From a virus, in the IMG/VR virus record IMGVR_UViG_3300008517_000125, positions 1 to 26,781 of that record: DNA of 26,781 nucleotides. One strand, given 5' to 3'. This document shows, one piece after another, positions 1 through 5,511 of the stretch (position 1 is its first letter; each line of letters starts with the position of its first letter). Position numbers and translations under genes: made by a program. The notes under the pieces were generated by a model that had not been told where the DNA came from, made no database searches, and saw nothing but the letters and a program-made list of their open reading frames with translations.

Positions 1-6
1 AGGGTT

Positions 7-159
7 TCAGGCATTTATTTCATCCAAGCTTTCAATCATTGTCTCGATTTCACCGATAAGTGAATTTAAGTTTTCCTCTGCTTCCCTTTGCGATACAGAC
101 GTATCATTGAATAATGTCTGTATAGCCACTAAAGCTTTTTCATAAAGATCTTCATTCAT
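7..159 (-). CDS. small acidic phage protein, unknown
   Basis: A 50-residue leftward reading frame that starts MNEDLYEKAL and ends in ESLDEINA. The start follows a GGGGGAATC ribosome binding site seven to eight bases upstream. It is acidic, mostly helical in appearance and lacks cysteines or membrane segments. It is the last gene of the leftward early operon in this window and lies about 350 bp from its neighbour, beyond the structured non-coding stretch. I do not recognise the family; small helical acidic proteins in this place are often host-takeover factors, but that is inference only. Confidence 0.6.
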   Translation of the reverse strand: MNEDLYEKALVAIQTLFNDTSVSQREAEENLNSLIGEIETMIESLDEINA

Positions 160-263
160 GATTCCCCCTTTCCGAGGGAGGGTTACGGGTTCCCCCGGCC
201 CCGTTTGAAGAAAAAAGTTTCAGTTTGAGATATAGGGAGTTTGCCCCGAATCTCCTTTTTGGT

Positions 264-339
264 TGGGGCTAAATCCGATTTGATGGCAAGCGGTCTGATG
301 ATATAGACTCTGCCCTTACCAATTCTGCAATTTAGCCCC
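264..339 (-). ncRNA. tRNA-like cloverleaf, probably degenerate
   Basis: Read leftward, 76 bases are closed by a perfect 10-bp stem (GGGGCTAAAT with ATTTAGCCCC). Inside are a D-arm-like segment containing TTGGTAA with TTGC/GCAG pairing, an anticodon-arm-like hairpin GTCT/AGAC with an 8-base loop, and a segment holding ATCAAAT that resembles a T-loop. The length matches a tRNA and the extra base A after the stem fits a discriminator. Against a working tRNA: the T-stem does not pair (about two of five pairs), the anticodon loop is one base too long and no clear anticodon can be set. Best read as a decayed tRNA or a tRNA mimic. Confidence 0.35.
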
Positions 340-392
340 TTGCCACCACCCTACAACTTCCCCTCCGCGTCCACCACTTAGGTGCAGTAGCA

Positions 393-498
393 ATTATGGT
401 GCTGGCATTGCATGAGGGAACGGAATCGCCGCCCGGAACTTTTTTCCCACCTGTACCCTACCAACAGGCTATCCGCTATTCAATGGTGCCAGCATAAT
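393..498. repeat. 106-bp inverted-repeat element with bulged 15-bp stem
   Basis: ATTA, TGCTGGCA and TTG on the left arm pair with CAA, TGCCAGCA and TAAT on the right arm, giving 15 pairs interrupted by two three-base TGG bulges, one on each strand. The interior holds a CCTG/CAGG hairpin near 450-470 and a GGGAA/TTCCC-type pairing. It begins just beyond the stop of the gene 506-727 in the leftward transcript. Confidence 0.5.
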
Positions 499-505
499 CA
501 AAGAA

Positions 506-727
506 CTAAAACAAATCTCTCTCCTCACCAGTCACTACCCGGTAAGCTATCTCAAAAGTTTCCTTTGGGGACCAACTTATATAGCCATCAGGATAAGTTA
601 CCTGATAGCCTTCTCGTGTCTCTCGATTGGTTGTATCTTCCCCTTTGACGCGACGCAAAAAAGTGCATTCATCACAAGGGAAGGCTCTGATCAATTTTGC
701 TCCGATGTATAATAATTCCTCTGGCAT
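506..727 (-). CDS. phage protein with GYQVTYPDGYISWSP motif
   Basis: A 73-residue protein starting MPEELLYIGAKLIRA. The upstream in-frame ATG at 739 is rejected because GGGAGG sits exactly four bases before the ATG at 727. The C-terminal half carries YPDGYISWSPKETFEIAYR, a pattern I know from many small phage proteins of unknown function that have the form LYIGxKxIxA..GYxVxYxDGYxSWSPKxxFExAYR. Two cysteines (PCDEC) lie in the middle. It is a member of the leftward early operon. Family membership is fairly sure; function is not known. Confidence 0.75.
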   Translation of the reverse strand: MPEELLYIGAKLIRAFPCDECTFLRRVKGEDTTNRETREGYQVTYPDGYISWSPKETFEIAYRVVTGEERDLF

Positions 728-775
728 AAAACCTCCCATTAAGATTAATGTTCTAGCCCTAGCCTTCTCTATCTT

Positions 776-964
776 CTATCCTTTAGCAAATTCCTCTCCA
801 TGAGTAGGTTGTTGTGGATATAAGAATAGAGTCTCATCCGGTTCATCGACCAAAGCGAGTGAATCAGATGAGAGAAAACGCTTAAAAGCATTGTATAGAC
901 CTTTACGTGTAGGTGACATTAAGATGATTGGCCCTGAACGGGTTAGGAGTTCTATTTCGTGCAT
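776..964 (-). CDS. small phage protein, unknown
   Basis: A 62-residue protein starting MHEIELLTRSGPI. Its ATG is two bases after the TAA of the upstream gene, and the binding site GAAGGAC is formed by the last codons of that gene, so translation is probably coupled. A basic central helix (SPTRKGLYNAFKRFL) is followed by an acidic tail. I do not recognise it. Confidence 0.6.
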   Translation of the reverse strand: MHEIELLTRSGPIILMSPTRKGLYNAFKRFLSSDSLALVDEPDETLFLYPQQPTHGEEFAKG

Positions 965-966
965 GG

Positions 967-1383
967 TTAGTCCTTCGGTGGTCTTTTGGTCTTATCGCAA
1001 ACGTAGCGTTCACGGGCTACTATGGTTTTGTATTTTTTACGAGAAGTTTTAGGAGAAGTTATATTTTGGTAGCCTTTCGCCACTGTTTTCCGAAAATAGA
1101 CTTTTTTTACAATATCGCCTCTCCACTCCCAGGCATATGATTCAGCACCTTTTTTTGAAAGAGTAACGTGGAATCCAGTCTGATAATCAAAATCGGATGG
1201 GGAATAATTAAGTATTTGATATTCATTCGGATCTTCTTGCCACTTATCAAATTCTACAAGAAAAGGTGACCGCATATGGGCAGCATGGCTATATCGAGCA
1301 CATATTTCCCCTGTTTCAGTTCTAAAACATTGCCACCCCCAATTTTGCTTAACTTCAAAATCTGCTAATTTGTCTAAGCACAT
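967..1383 (-). CDS. 138-residue early protein, unknown
   Basis: Starts MCLDKLADFEVKQNWG after a near-perfect TAGGAGGGAATC binding site. It is rich in aromatic residues (several W, Y and F in the first 100 residues) and has a lysine- and arginine-rich last 40 residues, suggesting a small folded domain with a basic tail that could contact nucleic acid. No catalytic motif is evident. The gene is in the leftward operon between a one-helix membrane peptide and a coupled 62-residue protein. Function unknown. Confidence 0.65.
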   Translation of the reverse strand: MCLDKLADFEVKQNWGWQCFRTETGEICARYSHAAHMRSPFLVEFDKWQEDPNEYQILNYSPSDFDYQTGFHVTLSKKGAESYAWEWRGDIVKKVYFRKTVAKGYQNITSPKTSRKKYKTIVARERYVCDKTKRPPKD

Positions 1384-1392
1384 GATTCCCTC

Positions 1393-1494
1393 CTACGGTG
1401 TGCAATACACAAGGTTGATGAAAAAGGCTAAACCCACCAAGAGGAAAAAAGTGATTCCTGTTGCGAATGCTGTTAGGGTGCCTGTGGTTCTCAT
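1393..1494 (-). CDS. 33-residue single-pass membrane peptide
   Basis: The peptide starts MRTTGTLTAFATG and has one hydrophobic stretch (ITFFLLVGLAFFINLVY, about residues 14-30), then ends CTP. A GAGGGAATT binding site precedes the ATG, and the stop lies about ten bases before the next ATG, within that gene's binding site. The hydrophobic stretch is long enough to cross the inner membrane. Too short for family assignment; peptides like this in early phage operons can inhibit host membrane proteins, which is inference. Confidence 0.55.
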   Translation of the reverse strand: MRTTGTLTAFATGITFFLLVGLAFFINLVYCTP

Positions 1495-1507
1495 AATTCC
1501 CTCTTCT

Positions 1508-1676
1508 CTACTTATTCATCTTGTCTTCTATGCGCCAAAGGCTAGCGACCATATCCTGAAAGATATCCCGGATGTCTATCAAGACTTCTAATAATAATCT
1601 TTTTTCACTTCTATCTTTGTTAATTGATTTGATGCTTTTCCTGAGGTCTGCTAAAATTTGAACATTTGTTCTCATG
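1508..1676 (-). pseudogene. frameshifted small helical protein
   Basis: The ATG at 1676 overlaps the stop of the upstream gene (ATGA) and follows GAGGAGGGAATC, a strong start. Read straight it gives only 21 residues (MRTNVQILADLRKSIKSIKQR) before a TAG. Skipping one base within AAA at 1620-1622 joins it to an open frame that ends at 1508 (NKDRSEKRLLLEVLIDIRD, then IFQDMVASLWRIEDKMNK). The joined 55-residue product is a continuous amphipathic helix, and the second half has no start codon of its own near the junction. Either a one-base insertion, a sequencing error or +1 frameshifting explains this. Confidence 0.45.
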
Positions 1677-1866
1677 ATTCCCTCCTCTTAAACTTACATT
1701 CATTACCCTGCTTCTCCTGCTCTTCAATGATTTGCCCGACTTGATCGCCAGTTTTGCCAGTGATTTCGATTTCTCCTATTTTGTGAAATGCTTCATACGG
1801 CGGTTCTTCCGAATCCCAATCAATGAGATGGTCTTCGTAGATTTCGAGGAAGTAATGGGGGTGCAT
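1672..1866 (-). CDS. small acidic phage protein, first gene of leftward operon
   Basis: A 64-residue protein starting MHPHYFLEIYEDHLI with an acidic middle and a glutamate-rich C-terminal helix ending FKRRES. The start is preceded by AAAGG about eight bases upstream, weaker than its neighbours. It is the first gene after the leftward promoter at 1922-1894, with an untranslated leader of only about 20 bases. Function unknown. Confidence 0.6.
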   Translation of the reverse strand: MHPHYFLEIYEDHLIDWDSEEPPYEAFHKIGEIEITGKTGDQVGQIIEEQEKQGNECKFKRRES

Positions 1867-1893
1867 GTTGAACCTTTTTTCAAGCTGGATATA

Positions 1894-1922
1894 AGGGTAC
1901 TAAAGTCTTTCGGGAAAGTCAA
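1894..1922 (-). promoter_or_regulatory. leftward early promoter
   Basis: Read leftward, TTGACT (1922-1917), a 17-bp spacer and TACCCT (1899-1894). The start of transcription would be near 1887, about 20 bases before the first gene of the leftward operon. The -10 hexamer TACCCT is the same as in the promoters at 9001 and 18998. Confidence 0.6.
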
Positions 1923-1924
1923 GC

Positions 1925-1951
1925 TTTTTCTTACGTTTGATGTAAGAAAAA
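1925..1951. promoter_or_regulatory. perfect 10-bp inverted repeat, candidate operator
   Basis: TTTTTCTTAC and GTAAGAAAAA flank a 7-base spacer. The repeat begins three bases upstream of the -35 box of the leftward promoter and abuts the stop codon of the repressor gene. There is no U-tract after the stem in either direction, so an operator or activator site fits better than a terminator. Confidence 0.45.
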
Positions 1952-2236
1952 TTATTTGAGGGCTTTGTGGAGGGCTTTTAAGATATCTGCCTCTTTTTCA
2001 TCAGAGGCAAATAAAAGGGAATGTTTAACATGAAATATTTCACAGCATTTTTCTATAAACTCTTTACTGTAACTATTTTCACCGGCTTCAATCCGGCTGA
2101 TAGTGGCATGACTCAGGCCAACTAGCTCACCTAGTTTTTCCTGAGACATTTTCTTTCCGCTATCATTTTTTTTCCGCAAAATTCGAATCATATATCCAGG
2201 CGGTTTTAATTGTTCTAATGGTTTAGTTTTAGGCAT
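1952..2236 (-). CDS. Cro/CI-type XRE repressor (leftward)
   Basis: A 94-residue DNA-binding protein. Residues about 28-75 form a helix-turn-helix of the XRE family: KKMSQEKLGELVGLSHATISRIEAGE, with the recognition helix SHATISRIEAG. A basic arm (MPKTKPLEQLKPPG.. RILRKKND) precedes it. There is no C-terminal RecA-sensitive protease domain, so it is Cro-like in size. The ATG follows AAGGA by seven T bases. It is divergent from a second XRE protein starting at 2284, an arrangement like cI/cro or two antagonistic switch repressors. Family assignment is firm; which role each plays is inferred. Confidence 0.85.
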   Translation of the reverse strand: MPKTKPLEQLKPPGYMIRILRKKNDSGKKMSQEKLGELVGLSHATISRIEAGENSYSKEFIEKCCEIFHVKHSLLFASDEKEADILKALHKALK

Positions 2237-2246
2237 AAAAAAATCC

Positions 2247-2274
2247 TTGACTTTTTGTGCGTAAAGCGTACAAT
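2247..2274 (+). promoter_or_regulatory. rightward repressor promoter with overlapping operator
   Basis: TTGACT (2247-2252), 16 bp, TACAAT (2269-2274). Transcription should begin near 2281-2283, at or just before the ATG at 2284. A near-palindrome TTGTGCG-TAAAG-CGTACAA (2255-2273) covers the spacer and the -10 box and is a likely repressor operator. Confidence 0.6.
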
Positions 2275-2283
2275 AAGCTCACT

Positions 2284-2559
2284 ATGGATTTACACCCATT
2301 CAAGGAATACCGACAAAAGAACAATCTTACGCAAGCTGATTTAGGAAATATTCTCAATACATCCCATGCTTCGGTTTCACGAATAGAGGCGGGAAAGCAA
2401 GAGGTTACTCTTGAACTTGCCATGAAGTGTGAAGAGCTGCTTGGCATTTCCCGCCTGTCAATTCTTTATCCTAACCCCCCAATCAAATCAAAAACACATA
2501 CCACATTGATTGATAAAATCAAGAACTTTTTGGGGGTAAAACTACCTAACCCTAAGTAG
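2284..2559 (+). CDS. Cro/CI-type XRE repressor (rightward), probably leaderless
   Basis: A 91-residue XRE-family protein starting MDLHPFKEYRQKNN. The helix-turn-helix is LTQADLGNILNTSHASVSRIEAGK, residues about 15-38; its recognition helix SHASVSRIEAGK is nearly the same as SHATISRIEAGE of the divergent repressor, so both probably read the same operator. An in-frame GTG at 2257 lies inside the promoter and is rejected. The ATG has no ribosome binding site and is only about 10 bases past the -10 box, as for leaderless lambda cI from PRM. The C-terminal 30 residues are basic and proline-rich. Confidence 0.85.
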   Translation: MDLHPFKEYRQKNNLTQADLGNILNTSHASVSRIEAGKQEVTLELAMKCEELLGISRLSILYPNPPIKSKTHTTLIDKIKNFLGVKLPNPK

Positions 2560-2563
2560 GTAG
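2542..2563 (+). terminator. hairpin at repressor gene end
   Basis: CTACCTA and TAGGTAG form a 7-bp stem with an 8-base loop overlapping the stop codon. There is no U-tract after it, so it may be a weak terminator or a stability element. Confidence 0.3.
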
Positions 2564-2617
2564 AAATACTTATACAACAAGATAAAAAAAATATGCTGGA
2601 GCTACTTTATCCTAAAA

Positions 2618-3082
2618 CTAGTTAACGGAGATGAAAACTTTAAATATGTTGCTTTCATGGCCTAACGAATCTTCTATTTGAAATTCTTCTCTATAACCCC
2701 CAATAGGGCCAGTGATTTCAAGTGGATCAATATTACAAAAAGTCATTTCCGCAGAAGATTGAGAGGGAAACAAAAATATAACAGGCCCAGAATAAATATC
2801 TTGGCTATCGGATGGATAATATTCAGTAACTAAAAGCGTTTCCATATCTAAATCAGGATCGGAGGCATAAACACAAAAATATGCAAGTTCACCAATATTG
2901 AAGGAATATTCTTCAAACCAATATTCATCATAGATTGTAACATCAATAATTTTAGGTGCAGTTTGTGGGGGACTTTGTGGGGGACTTTGTGGGGGGCTTT
3001 GTGGGGAGCTTCCTCCATCTCCACCTCCGCCACAACCATTAATAAAGAGGAAAATGATAGAAATTAATAATAGCTTTTTCAT
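2618..3082 (-). CDS. lipoprotein, probable lysogenic-conversion (moron) gene
   Basis: A 154-residue secreted lipoprotein. Residues 1-17 are a signal peptide (MKKLLLISIIFLFINGC) with the lipobox INGC at 14-17, so Cys17 would be lipidated. Then come a glycine-rich linker (GGGGDGGSS) and four tandem PPQS-like units, followed by a beta-rich domain of about 110 residues with two cysteines that could form a disulfide. The start follows GGAGG by eight bases. It is an isolated leftward gene beside the immunity region, the usual place for genes expressed from a prophage, such as surface exclusion lipoproteins. Function is inferred from place and signal only. Confidence 0.75.
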   Translation of the reverse strand: MKKLLLISIIFLFINGCGGGGDGGSSPQSPPQSPPQSPPQTAPKIIDVTIYDEYWFEEYSFNIGELAYFCVYASDPDLDMETLLVTEYYPSDSQDIYSGPVIFLFPSQSSAEMTFCNIDPLEITGPIGGYREEFQIEDSLGHESNIFKVFISVN

Positions 3083-3128
3083 TAAAAGCCTCCATTTAAA
3101 GGTGAATGATTGATAAACATTACCTTAT

Positions 3129-3201
3129 GTCCCACACAAGGAACTGGCACGGTACACATAACCGCCCGAACCTTACGGTTATCGGATTCCTTGTGTGAGA
3201 C
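3129..3201 (-). ncRNA. branched RNA element 1 of 3
   Basis: Read leftward, a 15-bp stem (GTCTCACACAAGGAA with TTCCTTGTGTGGGAC) closes a junction. Its one non-Watson-Crick pair is U-G leftward but C-A rightward, which favours a leftward RNA. Inside are a hairpin CCG..AACC-GTAA-GGTT..CGG with a GNRA-type loop (3169-3180) and a second hairpin CGGT/ACCG. An alternative ATAACCG/CGGTTAT pairing is also possible. Confidence 0.55.
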
Positions 3202-3209
3202 TTAATAAT

Positions 3210-3271
3210 AGGTGCAAGGCAACCAATTTCTTGGCTGGAGATAGCGTTATGACAACCCTCGCCTTGCACCT
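3210..3271 (-). ncRNA. branched RNA element 2 of 3
   Basis: A perfect 11-bp stem (AGGTGCAAGGC with GCCTTGCACCT) closes a junction holding a small GTT/AAC hairpin and, read leftward, a CCAA-GAAA-TTGG hairpin with a GNRA loop (3223-3234). Confidence 0.55.
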
Positions 3272-3276
3272 GAATC

Positions 3277-3347
3277 AGGGTATGGAACCGTCCAGTTTCC
3301 TGGTAAGGAATAGTGAGTATGGCTCCCACTACCGGCCCCATACCCCT
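3277..3347 (-). ncRNA. branched RNA element 3 of 3
   Basis: An 8-bp stem (GGGTATGG with CCATACCC) closes a junction holding a TAGTG/CACTA hairpin and, read leftward, a CCAG-GAAA-CTGG hairpin with a GNRA loop (3292-3303). Same order of parts as element 2 but different stem sequences. Confidence 0.5.
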
Positions 3348-3406
3348 TAATTGCATTAGATAGCACATTTCTCGATAAAGGAAAAAACTTTTTTTAGGAG
3401 ACCAGC

Positions 3407-3607
3407 ATGCCCCGAGACAACGGTAAAGAAGGTTTCACCGTCCATGCCGATGCTTGGCTTGTTACTGTCATTGACAGGGAAGCTGCCAGGCTCGACCTTA
3501 ATCGCTCTCAATTCTGTGTCCGGGCTATCAAAAAGTATATTGGATATCATCATGCCGATAGCGTTTGTAAATCATTATCCAAAAAATATGAAAGCAAGTC
3601 AAAATAG
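3407..3607 (+). CDS. ribbon-helix-helix-like regulator
   Basis: A 66-residue protein with an AGGAG site six bases before the ATG. The middle (GFTVHADAWLVTVIDREAAR, then LDLNRSQFCVRAIKKYI) fits a short beta strand followed by two helices with the LNRSQF turn seen in Arc/CopG-type ribbon-helix-helix DNA-binding proteins. The C-terminal tail is lysine- and serine-rich. It opens the rightward early operon, so a regulatory role is plausible. The fold assignment is from pattern only. Confidence 0.6.
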   Translation: MPRDNGKEGFTVHADAWLVTVIDREAARLDLNRSQFCVRAIKKYIGYHHADSVCKSLSKKYESKSK

Positions 3608-3608
3608 A

Positions 3609-3629
3609 AACTATTTTTAAAAAATAGTT
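3609..3629. repeat. 21-bp AT-rich palindrome
   Basis: AACTATTTTT and AAAAATAGTT are perfect inverted repeats around one base, directly after the stop of the ribbon-helix-helix-like gene and about 30 bases before the next ATG. A third copy of the half-site ATAGTT follows at 3634. Candidate operator or small hairpin. Confidence 0.4.
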
Positions 3630-3657
3630 CACAATAGTTAGGTGATTTCAGGAAGTT

Positions 3658-3858
3658 ATGACCATCAAATCTTATCCCAAAAGCAACAAAGTCATAATTT
3701 TACATGAATATTTTGCTCAATGCCCTAACTGTGGAGAGACAGATTGGCAAATTTTATTGGATAAACCAGATTTTGAGTTCACAACAATTGTCGCCTTCCG
3801 ATGTTCTGAATGTAACTACGAGGTACTCATCAATATAACAGAACGTAAACTTGACTGA
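3658..3858 (+). CDS. small zinc-ribbon protein
   Basis: A 66-residue protein with two CxxC knuckles (CPNC at about 22-25, CSEC at about 49-52) about 24 residues apart, the layout of a zinc ribbon. AGGA lies four bases before the start. Such proteins in phage early regions often bind nucleic acids or host RNA polymerase, but no specific partner can be named. Confidence 0.65.
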   Translation: MTIKSYPKSNKVIILHEYFAQCPNCGETDWQILLDKPDFEFTTIVAFRCSECNYEVLINITERKLD

Positions 3859-3864
3859 TTCCCT

Positions 3865-4260
3865 ATGACCATCCTCCATCATATCAGTACCGGCAGAGGC
3901 GCAAAATGTCTCATCAAATGCGATGCCTGCGGGGCCACCTACGAGCGCCTTTGCTCCATTGCCAAACAATCCAAGCTACATTTCTGTGATATGCGGTGCA
4001 AATCAAAATATGGATGGATAAGGGGCTATACTGACCATGAATACCGGAAAGACAGAACAGCAGAGCGCAAGGATGCCAAGAACAAAAAGAAGGATGAGGT
4101 CAAGAAGCGATGTATGGCATGTGGCCACATTTACTATGGGCCTCCGGGTGCCTTTCCTAAAGACAGAGACCCTGAGAAGCCTGAGCCCGGACTATGTCCT
4201 GTTTGTTCACAAAGAATCCCTTATGATGAAGGGGAGACCGCGGGGGTGGTGATGATATGA
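3865..4260 (+). CDS. double zinc-finger protein
   Basis: A 131-residue protein with two cysteine clusters: CDAC...CDMRC at residues about 19-45, and CMAC...CPVC at about 83-114. Between them lies a highly charged lysine-rich linker (DRTAERKDAKNKKKDEVKKR). This suggests two zinc-binding modules and nucleic-acid contact. No clear ribosome binding site precedes the ATG, which lies just after the stop of the previous gene, so translation may be coupled. Its end overlaps the next gene by four bases. Confidence 0.65.
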   Translation: MTILHHISTGRGAKCLIKCDACGATYERLCSIAKQSKLHFCDMRCKSKYGWIRGYTDHEYRKDRTAERKDAKNKKKDEVKKRCMACGHIYYGPPGAFPKDRDPEKPEPGLCPVCSQRIPYDEGETAGVVMI

Positions 4261-4436
4261 CAAAATATCAATTCGTCAACTGGTTTCCTGAATGGCGAGG
4301 TTTTGGTTTTGGTAAAGTGATGTTTGGATTAGCTTTAATCTATGATTGGATTTTATATCTAGGCTTTTGGGAAATCAGAAAATGGCATGATCTTAAACCG
4401 GGAGATATTGAGAGGTATAATAAGGAGACTAAATAA
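4257..4436 (+). CDS. 59-residue membrane-associated protein
   Basis: Starts MTKYQFVNWFPEWRG; overlaps the previous stop (ATGA) with GGTGGTGATGAT upstream. A hydrophobic, aromatic stretch at about residues 21-38 (VMFGLALIYDWILYLGFW) may be one membrane segment, followed by a charged C-terminus (PGDIERYNKETK). Unknown family. Confidence 0.55.
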   Translation: MTKYQFVNWFPEWRGFGFGKVMFGLALIYDWILYLGFWEIRKWHDLKPGDIERYNKETK

Positions 4437-4612
4437 TGCCTGAATCCCAACAAAAAGAATCCCAAAACCGCATTAATTCAATCATCGCGCTGATGAGGGA
4501 AGAAGCCAAGACTGTGCTGCCGGGTAAAAAGCTTAGTGAAAAAACACGGCTCTATCATGTACTGACAAACGTAAATGTGCAGATAACGAAAATTATGAGG
4601 ACGCTGGAATGA
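4436..4612 (+). CDS. 58-residue helical protein, unknown
   Basis: Starts MPESQQKESQNRINSI after AAGGAG; its ATG overlaps the previous TAA (TAATG) and its stop overlaps the next ATG (ATGA). It is polar and helical, without cysteines. Tight packing and a good binding site support it as a real gene. Function unknown. Confidence 0.55.
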   Translation: MPESQQKESQNRINSIIALMREEAKTVLPGKKLSEKTRLYHVLTNVNVQITKIMRTLE

Positions 4613-4950
4613 CCCGCAAATCTAAACGCCCTAAAATTATCACTCTCTGTGGTTCATCTCGCTTCGTTGATATTATGGCTGTCATAGCATGGCAGCTAGA
4701 ACGAGATGAACATGTTATCACGATGAGTCTTCATTTGCTCCCTCAATGGTATGCTAAGGACATCCCTAACCATTTAGCAGAACATGAGGGGGTCGCCGAT
4801 GCTATGGATGAGCTTCATTTACGCAAGATTGACATATCAGATGAAATTTTTGTGGTGAATTATGAAGACTATATCGGAAATAGCACAAAGAAAGAAATTA
4901 AATATGCCAAAAAACAGGGGAAACTAATTAGATACTTGGAGCCTAAATGA
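4609..4950 (+). CDS. nucleoside 2-deoxyribosyltransferase-like protein
   Basis: A 113-residue protein starting with KIITLCGSSRF (residues about 9-19), the first strand and glycine-serine loop typical of the nucleoside 2-deoxyribosyltransferase and related Rossmann-like hydrolase fold. Further on, SDEIFVVNYEDYIGNSTKKEI matches the family pattern DxxxVVNxxxYIGxSTxxEIxYA, and the end GKLIRYLE is also typical. These phage proteins may act on nucleotides or NAD-like ligands, but the reaction is not established. The start overlaps the previous stop. Confidence 0.75.
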   Translation: MTRKSKRPKIITLCGSSRFVDIMAVIAWQLERDEHVITMSLHLLPQWYAKDIPNHLAEHEGVADAMDELHLRKIDISDEIFVVNYEDYIGNSTKKEIKYAKKQGKLIRYLEPK

Positions 4951-5333
4951 CCCACATGACCGAAGAAGACCATCTGATTATCCAACAGCGCATGAACCCT
5001 GCCCCGAATACTCGTGGTGACGACCACCCAGATCCCGGACCCGAGAGCAATCTTGTAAAGAAAATCCGTAAATCGATTAAAGCCAATGGCTTTATAGGCT
5101 TCTGTGCGCCGGAACATCCTATGATTAGAAAAATTCTTCCCCGGGGGTGGCCTGATTGAGTAATTGCAATATGGAAGGGCCGGGTGCTCTGGATAGAAAC
5201 GAAAAGCGCAAAAGGGGAGTTAAGGGAAAAGCAGATATTGACCAGAAATATCCTTGTGCACTTAGGACATGAGTATCATAAAATCAAGAGTTATGTGGCG
5301 TATAATAGGATTGTGAATGGAGCGACCAGATGA
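4947..5333 (+). pseudogene. VRR-NUC nuclease interrupted by in-frame TGA
   Basis: The first 70 residues (MTHMTEEDHL.. to GFIGFC.. RKILPRGWPD) end at a TGA at 5157-5159. The same frame then continues without a stop for 57 codons: VIAIWKGRVLWIETKSAKGE and then LREKQILTRNILVHLGHEY to NGATR. Together they make a complete VRR-NUC (PD-(D/E)XK) domain with GWPD, the IETK core and the final helix. The TGA replaces the residue after PD, often R, V or L in the family, so a CGA to TGA change is likely. The next gene overlaps the tail by 17 bases. This is a nonsense mutant, or readthrough occurs. Confidence 0.7.
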
Positions 5334-5511
5334 AATCAAACCCGACTACTGGTGCCCGGTCTGTGACAGCTATCCTATGAGGCCTTCGCACCATGATGGA
5401 GAGTATTTCTATTATGTGTGTAAAGAAGAGTGCACAGGGAAGCGAGGCTTTCTTATGACTCGGTTTAATAAATTTAAGGATGTAATGAGGCCGAAAGAAA
5501 GGCCTGTTTAA
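5317..5511 (+). CDS. small zinc-finger protein
   Basis: A 64-residue protein, MERPDEIKPDYWCPVCDSYP.., with CPVC and then C..EECTG, a four-cysteine zinc site with about 20 residues between the knuckles. It overlaps the end of the VRR-NUC frame. It is the last gene of the rightward early operon. Function unknown; nucleic-acid binding is likely. Confidence 0.65.
   Translation: MERPDEIKPDYWCPVCDSYPMRPSHHDGEYFYYVCKEECTGKRGFLMTRFNKFKDVMRPKERPV

Larger units (their letters stand above)
160..505. other. non-coding stretch with two branched inverted-repeat elements
   Basis: No convincing gene is seen on either strand; open frames here lack ribosome binding sites. The stretch holds two compact folds described separately, at 264-339 and 393-498. 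It lies inside the leftward operon, between the genes starting at 727 and 159, so it would be transcribed leftward as an intercistronic RNA. Confidence 0.6.

Noticed and set aside
412-648. 78-residue rightward open frame
   Set aside because: No ribosome binding site, lies antisense to the well-supported gene 506-727 and across the inverted repeat 393-498.
3133-3345. CRISPR array
   Set aside because: The three units do not share a repeat sequence; they are inverted repeats with differing stems.
3129-3347. Hammerhead ribozymes
   Set aside because: The three-way layout is similar, but the conserved CUGAUGA and GAAA core around a cleavage site is absent.
3120-3368. 82-residue leftward open frame over the three branched elements
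   Set aside because: Composition is unlike its neighbours, no ribosome binding site is seen, and its codons are explained by the inverted repeats.
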